Shown piece by piece: positions 1 to 4,624 of a stretch of DNA of 21,388 nucleotides; position 1 is the first letter of the stretch; each line of letters opens with the position of its first letter. A program made the translations under genes and the position numbers. The notes below the pieces were generated by a model, which saw only the letters and a program-made list of their open reading frames with translations, did no database searches and was not told the origin of the DNA. The DNA comes from a virus, in IMG/VR virus record IMGVR_UViG_3300012013_000224, positions 1 through 21,388 of that record; one strand, given 5' to 3'.

Positions 1-433
1 CGGCAGCACTCTGCGCTGGCGTAGCATGCTGATGCAGTGGCTTTGCCGTAAAGGATTTGATGTGGTTCTCTTCCTTGCCTCGAAAATCGTTCATCCGTCG
101 ACCTACCGAAACCTGCATGCGGCGACCAAGAATCGCATCGGTAGAGGTTGCTGCTGGCGCATTGCAAGCCTTGCAGATGCTTGATAGCCGATCTCGAGCA
201 ATTGTTCGAGCTTGGTCCGATGAGTTCCAAAGGTTAAGCGTTTCCCAAAGGAGTCGTTCCTTGTACTGCCCTTCAAGAACCTGAAAAGTGATCTCGATTG
301 CTCGATCCCCCTTCTTCGTCGTCTTCTCTTTAGCCTCGAGCACGATCACATCGTACTTGCCTTCCGGCAGCACATCATACGACCTGCTTTCATCGGAACC
401 GTAATCTGCCACGTTGAAATCAAAACTTGTCAT
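1..433 (-). CDS. DUF669 family phage protein, partial (C-terminus beyond window)
   Basis: The frame is open from an ATG at 433 to the window edge, giving about 144 residues with no stop. The N-terminus reads MTSFDFNVADYGSD, followed by a YDVLPEGKYDVIVLEAKEK block, a TFQVLEGQYKERLLWETLNL block and an IARDRLSSICKAC helix. This is the pattern of the DUF669 family (from memory: LPaGeY, then a 'fev~~G~ykgr~lw~~lnl' strand pair, then an 'a~~~l~~l~~a~g' helix). DUF669 proteins are nearly always encoded next to a phage AAA_24/Sak4-like ATPase and are thought to be OB-fold, single-strand-DNA-binding partners in recombination or replication. That fits the ATPase gene ending 19 nt upstream. A strong ribosome site, GGAGGA with a 7-nt spacer, supports this start. 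The family call is confident; the biochemical role is inference. Confidence 0.85.
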   Translation of the reverse strand, partial: MTSFDFNVADYGSDESRSYDVLPEGKYDVIVLEAKEKTTKKGDRAIEITFQVLEGQYKERLLWETLNLWNSSDQARTIARDRLSSICKACNAPAATSTDAILGRRMQVSVGRRMNDFRGKEENHIKSFTAKPLHQHATPAQSAA

Positions 434-452
434 TTGCGTATCCTCCGCTTAA

Positions 453-1175
453 TTACTTAGAAATTTCTGGCTTTTGAATGAACCCGTAAAAACTTTCAAT
501 GCTCATCGGCAACTCGTCTGGCATACCAAGGCGATTCTTTGCCTCGATTGCTTGCGTGTTGTTGCAAATGATAATTCGCTCGCCAGCAACGGCCACCGTT
601 CGCTTGCCGTCATCGGCCTTCCTGCTGACTCGACGATGTTTGCAAAATAGCACTTCGTCACACCACTCCATTACGCACGAGGAACCGTTTCGGTGCAACG
701 CTGGTCTGTAGTAGTTGTACCCGTCGCCTTCGGGATCTGCGAACTTGTCGACTGTCTCATGGCATGTCAGAATGATGTTTCTGCCCTGATTCCATAAAAA
801 CCCAAGTCCGTTTAACACTTCCTTCCATAGTTTCTCCAAGCTCTGGTATCCCTTGCCAAACCCGATGTCCTCGATAGTTGCCTTGCCAGCTCGATGTGCC
901 ACCTCGGACATAAGTAACTTTTCAAGCCAGTCCACCGTATCAACGACAATTGTCGCATACTCGGTTGTTGGCAGGTCGGCGACCACATAGCCCATAAACT
1001 CGGTCAGTGACTCGATGCGATCGGTGTGATCGCAATCAAGATCCCGAATCCCGTCCTCGAGATTTAAAAATATCGGGCTTGGGAACTGGCTTGCCAATGT
1101 CGACTTGCCGACTCCCGGCTCGCCGTAGATCAGGATCCTTCGAGACTTTGCTTGCTTTCCTTTGTTTACTTTCAC
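453..1175 (-). CDS. Phage AAA_24 / Sak4-like RecA-fold ATPase
   Basis: The 240-aa protein has a Walker A P-loop GEPGVGKS at residues 18-25 and a Walker B strand TIVVD at about 75-79. These are followed by the helical and glycine-rich region (IGFGKGYQSLEKLW) and an IILTCHE strand typical of the AAA_24 / Sak4 group of single-domain RecA-like phage ATPases. Known members act in phage homologous recombination or annealing and are paired with a DUF669 or SSB-like protein, as here. The start is a GTG at 1175, preceded by AAGG about 9 nt upstream. A later start would remove the P-loop, so the gene must overlap the RusA reading frame by 140 bp. The first 8 codons lie in the second copy of a 25-nt tandem repeat. 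Stop and next ATG are 19 nt apart, so translational coupling with the DUF669 gene is likely. Confidence 0.88.
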   Translation of the reverse strand: MKVNKGKQAKSRRILIYGEPGVGKSTLASQFPSPIFLNLEDGIRDLDCDHTDRIESLTEFMGYVVADLPTTEYATIVVDTVDWLEKLLMSEVAHRAGKATIEDIGFGKGYQSLEKLWKEVLNGLGFLWNQGRNIILTCHETVDKFADPEGDGYNYYRPALHRNGSSCVMEWCDEVLFCKHRRVSRKADDGKRTVAVAGERIIICNNTQAIEAKNRLGMPDELPMSIESFYGFIQKPEISK

Positions 1176-1518
1176 TTTGCTTTACCTTTTCTACTTTCAC
1201 TTCTAAACAACCACCAGAAACAATTCCCATCCTGGTGACCAATAAAACGTCGATCTGGCTATCGTCTTGATAGACACCTGCTTTTGCGAGGGCATCGAGC
1301 GTTGCTTTGCACACATTATCGATGTCTCGCTTTCTTCGGTCGGGAGGATAAACCTCAATTTCAACCCGAAGCCTACCAACCTGCGCAGTGACTGCGCCTA
1401 CTGTCGACTTCACCTCCTTTAAAAACTTTCTGCCTCGTTCAGAAATCACCATGGTGTTCCTGAACTTTCGATAATACTGATTTACGCTCGGTGGATACGG
1501 CAATCGAAGTTCGATCAT
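1036..1518 (-). CDS. rusA: RusA-like Holliday junction resolvase with C-terminal extension
   Basis: From the ATG at 1518 the product is 160 aa, beginning MIELRLPYPPSVNQYYR, the usual RusA opening. The catalytic cluster is complete: D65 and D67 in RRKRDIDN, K71 and D86 in VYQDDSQID. These match E. coli RusA D70, D72, K76 and D91 at a constant offset of five. RusA is a dimeric, metal-dependent endonuclease that resolves four-way junctions; in phages it works in recombination or on branched DNA before packaging. A longer frame extends upstream to 1575 but would overlap the preceding gene, whereas 1518 gives a 4-nt ATGA overlap with it. The conserved fold seems complete by about residue 114. The last ~46 basic, low-complexity residues run over the ATPase start and are probably a frame extension rather than a functional domain. 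Confidence 0.9.
   Translation of the reverse strand: MIELRLPYPPSVNQYYRKFRNTMVISERGRKFLKEVKSTVGAVTAQVGRLRVEIEVYPPDRRKRDIDNVCKATLDALAKAGVYQDDSQIDVLLVTRMGIVSGGCLEVKVEKVKQSESKQRKASKVSKDPDLRRAGSRQVDIGKPVPKPDIFKSRGRDSGS
1151..1200 (-). repeat. 25-nt imperfect tandem repeat at the RusA/ATPase junction
   Basis: On the minus strand, copy 1 (1200-1176) and copy 2 (1175-1151) both begin GTGAAAGTA and match at 20 of 25 positions without gaps. Because 25 is not a multiple of three, copy 1 in the RusA frame reads VKVEKVKQ and copy 2 in the ATPase frame reads (M/V)KVNKGKQ. The ATPase N-terminal tail and the end of the conserved RusA domain are therefore similar peptides read in two different frames. Confidence 0.75.
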
Positions 1519-1703
1519 CGAATCACAACCCAGCCTAACCCAGAGACCCACTCGCTGACCGAAGCGATAAACCACTTTGGGTGCAACTGGACATCTTCCC
1601 AGCGGTTAACGATTTCACGCCCGTCATTCCATTCAATCAAAAACTTCATGTTTACTCGATCCTTTGCAATCCATGCATCAAAAATTTCATCGTAACGTGT
1701 CAT
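1515..1703 (-). CDS. Small hypothetical protein (62 aa)
   Basis: The product begins MTRYDEIFDAWIAKDR and ends SVSEWVSGLGWVVIR. It is tryptophan-rich, including NRWEDVQLHPKWF and GLGWV. I do not recognise a family and see no metal-binding or membrane motif. The frame is open up to 1820, but the ATG at 1703 is preferred because it begins just after the stop of the upstream gene (1711) instead of overlapping it by 110 bp. Its TGA overlaps the RusA ATG (ATGA), so the two are probably translationally coupled. The ribosome site is weak: AAAAGG lies about 20 nt upstream. An internal ATG (MKFLIEWND) is an alternative start. Confidence 0.6.
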   Translation of the reverse strand: MTRYDEIFDAWIAKDRVNMKFLIEWNDGREIVNRWEDVQLHPKWFIASVSEWVSGLGWVVIR

Positions 1704-1710
1704 TTGAAAA

Positions 1711-2094
1711 TCAGTGATTGGCCTTTTGCAGCATATCGACAACAAGCATGCCGTCTTCAGTTGCCATCCATTCTTCGCTTGTAAAGCGTCTCGCGATTCC
1801 ATTGACGCACACGTTGGCAAGATTGCTTGGTAACGTAAACACTACTCGCAACTTCTTTCCAGTGTTTCCGCTTACAGAAAGCACGTTTCCGCAATGATTG
1901 TTTCTTTCTAACCCAATCAACTTATCCTGATGATCAAACTGTATTTGCACTCGATCGGCTTTTTTCCATCGCAATTTTTTCAATGCTTTATCATCGAGAT
2001 AAATGCAAATGCGTCCCTCCTTGTCCTTGCTAATCATCACTTCGTAATTTGAACCAACACCAGATCTTTTCGATTTCCAAGTTTCCCAAGCCAT
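1711..2094 (-). CDS. Hypothetical protein of the early operon (127 aa)
   Basis: The ATG at 2094 is preceded by AAGGGGT with suitable spacing, and the product begins MAWETWKSKRSGVGSNYE. The frame is open to 2145, but that N-terminus (MISVFCCLFVH...) lacks a ribosome site and is probably not translated. The protein appears to be mostly beta: alternating strands such as YEVMISKDKEGRICIYLDD, RVQIQFDHQDKLIGLE and LRVVFTLPS. It is basic in the first half (KALKKLRWKKADR). I cannot assign a family. The 'strand - KALKKLRWKKADRVQI - strand' pattern loosely recalls small beta-barrel DNA-binding proteins of the AbrB/SpoVT kind, but no diagnostic motif supports this. It lies between coiled-coil and Trp-rich small genes. 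Confidence 0.7.
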   Translation of the reverse strand: MAWETWKSKRSGVGSNYEVMISKDKEGRICIYLDDKALKKLRWKKADRVQIQFDHQDKLIGLERNNHCGNVLSVSGNTGKKLRVVFTLPSNLANVCVNGIARRFTSEEWMATEDGMLVVDMLQKANH

Positions 2095-2150
2095 TTCGAT
2101 ACCCCTTGAAATGTGAACAAACAAACAACAAAAAACACTAATCAATCAGT
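2095..2150 (-). other. Short intergenic T/G-rich tract
   Basis: These 56 bp between two small genes hold a low-complexity run on the minus strand made of T-runs split by single G's (about 2114-2133), then the AAGGGGT ribosome site of the next gene. No convincing promoter hexamer pair or hairpin is visible. It may only be an unstructured leader. Confidence 0.4.
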
Positions 2151-2390
2151 TTACTCGATCCATTCTTCATCGTCCTCCAGAATGCGTTTCCTGATGACTC
2201 GTTCGCCAGAATTGCACCGCATTACTTTGCTAATTTTCTTATCGACATCATCAGCGTAGTTGTTGATGATTTTTTGCTTTGCAGCAATCGTTTCTTCCAG
2301 GTCTTTAACCCGTTGCTTGAGACCTGCAATGACTTGGAACAGTTCGTTGTAAATCGCGAGTTCGCGATCATTCAATTTCGTCGTGTCCAA
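2151..2390 (-). CDS. Small coiled-coil protein (79 aa, TTG start)
   Basis: The product is charged and heptad-like: IYNELFQVIAGLKQRVKDLE followed by ETIAAKQKIINNYADDVDKK. This suggests one long coiled coil of about 45 residues, then a basic segment (RVIRKRIL) and an acidic tail (EDDEEWIE). No in-frame ATG precedes this helix. The TTG at 2390 has GGAG with a 6-nt spacer, better than the TTG at 2402, so the protein probably starts (M)DTTKLNDRELAI. The gene overlaps the end of the preceding small ORF by 23 bp. No family is recognised; a small dimerising or partner-binding phage early protein is possible. Confidence 0.65.
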   Translation of the reverse strand: MDTTKLNDRELAIYNELFQVIAGLKQRVKDLEETIAAKQKIINNYADDVDKKISKVMRCNSGERVIRKRILEDDEEWIE

Positions 2391-2541
2391 GATAGTCTCC
2401 AAAAAGTATCTCGATCAACTCGTCAACCGTTGCAACGGCGTTGACGGTCGACATTTGAAGCGTAAGTATTGCCGCAGCAATCAACTGAGCATCATTGCTT
2501 ACGGCTTGGTCCTTCGGAATTGATTCACTTAGCTTTATCAC
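2368..2541 (-). CDS. Small hypothetical protein (57 aa, GTG start)
   Basis: The frame starts at a GTG (2541), 17 bp inside the end of the upstream gene, and ends with a TGA at 2370-2368. The product begins MIKLSESIPKDQAVSNDAQL and contains an amphipathic or hydrophobic stretch, LIAAAILTLQMSTVNAVATV, then an acidic end. It fills an otherwise empty 120-bp gap with the same tight overlaps as its neighbours, and its composition is protein-like. There is no clear ribosome site and no known motif. The hydrophobic run is short and contains polar residues, so I would not call it a membrane segment. Confidence 0.5.
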   Translation of the reverse strand: MIKLSESIPKDQAVSNDAQLIAAAILTLQMSTVNAVATVDELIEILFGDYLGHDEIE

Positions 2542-2791
2542 TATGCTTTCTGCTTTCTCTGAATTTTTTTGCGTCTCGCTCGCTGATGATTTTCCACATC
2601 ATGCACCAACCATGATCAAGTTCGCTGGCGTGCCAATCCATAACACGCTCAAGCATTTCTCCGTGACTGACTGATTCATCAAACTCTTCGACTCGCTCAA
2701 ACGACGAAAAAATTACGTCCTTTGTTTTCTTGATCTTGATCGACCGAGTCATGCGAATCAAAACGTAGAACACTTTAGGGCCAGATTGCAT
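2525..2791 (-). CDS. Small hypothetical protein with GW...W motif (88 aa)
   Basis: The ATG at 2791 follows GGAG by about 10 nt and lies inside the last codons of the preceding gene. The protein starts MQSGPKVFYVLIRMTRSIKI, has a central acidic helix (FERVEEFDESVSHGEMLERV) and then ELDHGWCMMWKII, ending in a basic tail (KKFRESRKHSDKAK). The 'GW-x3-W-x-I' signature recurs in the preceding gene (DQGWDVSWRAI), so the two may be diverged tandem copies. No database family comes to mind. An internal ATG (MTRSIK) is an alternative start. Confidence 0.6.
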   Translation of the reverse strand: MQSGPKVFYVLIRMTRSIKIKKTKDVIFSSFERVEEFDESVSHGEMLERVMDWHASELDHGWCMMWKIISERDAKKFRESRKHSDKAK

Positions 2792-3005
2792 GAGAGTTCA
2801 TCTCCATGATTTCATCGGTTCCTGTTGGCTCAATTGCTCGCCAGGACACATCCCAACCTTGATCGCGCATCTCTGCGTACTCAAGGCTAAGTTCCTGGTC
2901 GCAGTCACAGCGCGCCATTTTACCACTGAACCTGCGGAACTCCATCACGTTGGTAGTTCCCGATTCTTCGATCAGTTTCATTGTCACCCAAAAGCACCAC
3001 GACAT
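2775..3005 (-). CDS. Small hypothetical protein with GW...W motif (76 aa)
   Basis: The start ATG overlaps the TAA of the previous gene (TAATG), a reinitiation arrangement. The sequence opens MSWCFWVTMKLIEESGTT, continues VMEFRRFSGKMARCDCDQE with a Cys-x-Cys, and then LEYAEMRDQGWDVSWRAIEP. The GW-x3-W-x-I element resembles that of the next gene. With only two or three cysteines, a zinc site is not supported. A later Met (MKLIEESG) is possible as a start. Function unknown; position in the early operon suggests a host-interaction or regulatory role, which is inference. Confidence 0.55.
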   Translation of the reverse strand: MSWCFWVTMKLIEESGTTNVMEFRRFSGKMARCDCDQELSLEYAEMRDQGWDVSWRAIEPTGTDEIMEMNSHAIWP

Positions 3006-3286
3006 TATTCGGCACCTCCAGAAATCTGAGCTTTGATCTCGTCCATCACCGACTGATCTGGATGCGCCAATTCACCTGCGGCTTGCATCATGTACACCGA
3101 GATCAACTCACCGGCACCGAAACCAAGAGCGGACAGTGCAGCAGTGAGATCGCGAATCGAGCAGTTCGTAGCTCGAATGACGTTGCATGCAGTGATCACT
3201 GCCATGCCAGACGCAATCGCGCCTTCGTTTTCAAACAGTTCTTCAGAGTTGCTTTCAGCTACCATCATGATTCCCCAATAAGACAT
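3005..3286 (-). CDS. First gene of early operon, hypothetical Ala-rich helical protein (93 aa)
   Basis: The protein seems helical and contains hydrophobic, Ala/Gly-rich segments (GAIASGMAVITACNVI and LTAALSALGFGAGELISVYM), ending in an acidic helix (DQSVMDEIKAQISGG). It could be a small helical bundle; a membrane role is not excluded but polar residues interrupt both segments. The ATG at 3286 has only AGGT about 12 nt away. A GGGGA motif lies just before the ATGATG pair at 3268/3265, so the real N-terminus may be MVAESNSEELF (86 aa). It is the first gene after the intergenic control region. No family recognised. Confidence 0.6.
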   Translation of the reverse strand: MSYWGIMMVAESNSEELFENEGAIASGMAVITACNVIRATNCSIRDLTAALSALGFGAGELISVYMMQAAGELAHPDQSVMDEIKAQISGGAE

Positions 3287-3301
3287 AAACTAAAACTTAC
3301 C

Positions 3302-3322
3302 TGCGACTGACGATCAATCGCA
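3302..3322 (-). promoter_or_regulatory. 21-bp inverted repeat, candidate operator or leader hairpin
   Basis: Minus strand TGCGATTGA-TCG-TCAGTCGCA: nine arm positions all pair, eight Watson-Crick and one G-T, around a 3-nt centre. It lies within a few bases of the transcription start expected from the upstream promoter candidate and before the first gene. A repressor operator would fit a DNA dyad of this size; an RNA hairpin in the leader is the alternative. There is no T-tract, so it is not a terminator. Confidence 0.5.
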
Positions 3323-3330
3323 CGGATAAA

Positions 3331-3359
3331 AATCTAGAGTCGTTTTCGGTCGGAATCAA
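3331..3359 (-). promoter_or_regulatory. Candidate sigma-70 type promoter of the early operon
   Basis: Minus strand TTGATT (3359-3354), a 17-nt spacer, then TAGATT (3336-3331). Each hexamer matches 4 of 6 consensus positions, so the strength would be modest. Its placement is better evidence than its score: it sits in the only sizeable gap of this region, between phased repeats upstream and a dyad at the predicted start point. Confidence 0.35.
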
Positions 3360-3388
3360 GACCACCTGAAGAAAAAATCCAAAATTCG

Positions 3389-3418
3389 ATTATCAGCCAA
3401 TTATCAGAGAATTATCAG
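3389..3418 (-). repeat. Three direct repeats ATTATCAG at exact 11-bp spacing
   Basis: The 8-mer ATTATCAG (plus strand; CTGATAAT on minus) occurs at 3389-3396, 3400-3407 and 3411-3418. The period is exactly 11 bp, so all copies face the same side of the helix. This is typical of cooperative protein-binding sites. It lies about 30 bp upstream of the promoter candidate, suitable for an activator or for a regulator repressing the early operon; replication iterons are an alternative. Confidence 0.6.
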
Positions 3419-3464
3419 CGAGTTCTTTTCGCCAGTGTTTTCGTTGGGATTTGCGTCTGCGAAC

Positions 3465-3758
3465 TTATCCAGAAATTATTTTTTCGTAGACGTGATAGCA
3501 CTGCAAATGGGCCTGAGCCCACTGTGATCCGTGAGCGTGGGTTTCTTCCCACTCAAGGAACGAGATCGCGTGTGCGAACTCATGCACCAGCGTATCGAGC
3601 TGGACCTGCTCGTTCTTCTTGGCGTTGATGCGAATCAAGAAGTGATCTGATTTGCGACGACAATCTCCGCACAACGAATCAGGCAGACTCAATCTGCGCA
3701 CCGAAACGCAGATTGTTGGATTCGACTTTTTCAGGGCATCTCGCAATGCCTGAAACAT
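3465..3758 (-). CDS. SprT-like zinc metalloprotease (97 aa)
   Basis: The motif LDTLVHEFAHAISF supplies HExxH (H59, E60, H63), and THAHGSQW places a third ligand at H76, the SprT/Spartan pattern in which HG...(W/F) follows the HExxH helix by about 10-15 residues. Two Cys-x2-Cys-like residues (C30, C33) lie upstream; the C-terminal zinc-ribbon of longer SprT proteins is absent, making this a minimal catalytic domain. SprT/Spartan enzymes degrade proteins crosslinked to DNA; a phage role in freeing DNA or cleaving a host protein is inference. ATG at 3758 overlaps the TGA of the preceding gene (TGATG), and a GTG codon directly before it is an alternative start. Confidence 0.85.
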   Translation of the reverse strand: MFQALRDALKKSNPTICVSVRRLSLPDSLCGDCRRKSDHFLIRINAKKNEQVQLDTLVHEFAHAISFLEWEETHAHGSQWAQAHLQCYHVYEKIISG

Positions 3759-4624
3759 CACTTAGCACGCCTCGTCTCGTAGTAAAGGACTCTCCTTGCC
3801 CCGTCCCACTTGAAACTTAGCCAGTGCGATCCTAGGGCCTTAGGGCCGAGCATTTTTTCAACTTCCCAACCGCCATGGCCGTCACCCCATGCGTCTTTGT
3901 AGCCGGGTGGGCGGATGTGCAGTTGCTCATCGTGATAAACCACGCCTTTGGAGCTGATACGTTGCCGAGGAATGGTTAGGGACCATTCGTCATGCGTGTG
4001 TCCAGTCACAACAATGTCAGCGTCTGGCGTGAATACCGCAATCCGGTTGGTTTGAATTGTGCCTCTAGTCACCGGCCCACCACCACCAGTCCCATGGTAG
4101 TGATACAAGATTATGCTTTTCTGGATTGTCTTAGCTAGGTTAAAACGAAAGATCACCCAGCCACCGTAGCCACTCGCCTCTACCTTGGATCCGTATTGTC
4201 TCATCCTCGCTGCAAGTCGATCTGTCAGATCAGTTTCGTGCCTGTTGGTTATCGCGGTCTCATGGTTGCCTTTGCCTAGGACCGCAAACTGATCCTTGTA
4301 GGGTTCGTAAAACTGTGCAGCGGTTTCGACGAGAAGATCGAAGTAGTTGTTGCCGCGATGCTCTGGCCGAAGCGAGTTTTTATCGGCTCGTTTGTCCCAT
4401 TTGCCCTGCATTGCGCAGTGCAAATCGCCATTGTCGATAATGATTGCGTTCGTCTCTTTGGCTTGATCGAGGTGCTTCTTTTCTAGCCTCTGGTCGCATT
4501 TTGGATTGTCGTGATGCACGTCGGATCGAAGCAAAACATCCTGACTCCATTGGTTGTTCTTCTTCATGTCAACGATTATTTCGATGACATTAGTGTCCAG
4601 CTTTTTGATCTTCCACTGACCCAT
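3758..4624 (-). CDS. Calcineurin-like metallophosphoesterase
   Basis: All five metal-binding blocks of the family are visible in 288 aa: SDVHHD (D35, H37), DNGDLH (D67), GKGNHE (N120, H121), YHYHGTGG (about 175-178) and VVTGHTHDEW (G208 to H211). The enzyme should be a di-metal phosphodiesterase or phosphatase; substrate unknown. Phages carry several such enzymes, some acting on nucleic acid ends or cyclic nucleotides, but neither is indicated here. The ATG at 4624 has AAAGGA with an 8-nt spacer and lies 35 bp inside the end of the HNAVN/glycosyltransferase gene, so expression is linked to it. The C-terminus (about 215-288) carries HIRPPGYKDAWGDGHGGWE, typical of longer phage and bacterial members. 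Confidence 0.88.
   Translation of the reverse strand: MGQWKIKKLDTNVIEIIVDMKKNNQWSQDVLLRSDVHHDNPKCDQRLEKKHLDQAKETNAIIIDNGDLHCAMQGKWDKRADKNSLRPEHRGNNYFDLLVETAAQFYEPYKDQFAVLGKGNHETAITNRHETDLTDRLAARMRQYGSKVEASGYGGWVIFRFNLAKTIQKSIILYHYHGTGGGGPVTRGTIQTNRIAVFTPDADIVVTGHTHDEWSLTIPRQRISSKGVVYHDEQLHIRPPGYKDAWGDGHGGWEVEKMLGPKALGSHWLSFKWDGARRVLYYETRRAK

Larger units (their letters stand above)
3287..3464 (-). other. 178-bp intergenic control region
   Basis: This is the largest gene-free stretch of the window. In transcription order it holds three phased direct repeats, an A/T-rich segment, a weak promoter candidate and a 21-bp dyad. No ORF above 30 codons with a ribosome site is seen, and no intrinsic terminator for the upstream SprT-like gene, so late transcripts may read through. 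Confidence 0.6.

Noticed and set aside
1519-1575. Longer RusA start
   Set aside because: It overlaps the preceding small gene by 61 bp. RusA homologues start at the MIELRLPYPP-type segment, and the ATGA junction supports 1518.
3302-3322. Terminator for the SprT-like gene
   Set aside because: The dyad has a moderate stem and no T-tract, and it lies 140 bp past the stop, beyond a likely promoter. Operator or leader hairpin fits better.
3389-3418. CRISPR array or phage replication origin
   Set aside because: Repeats of 8 bp with 3-bp spacers are far too small for CRISPR. With only three copies and no replication initiator gene nearby, an iteron origin is not supported over an operator.
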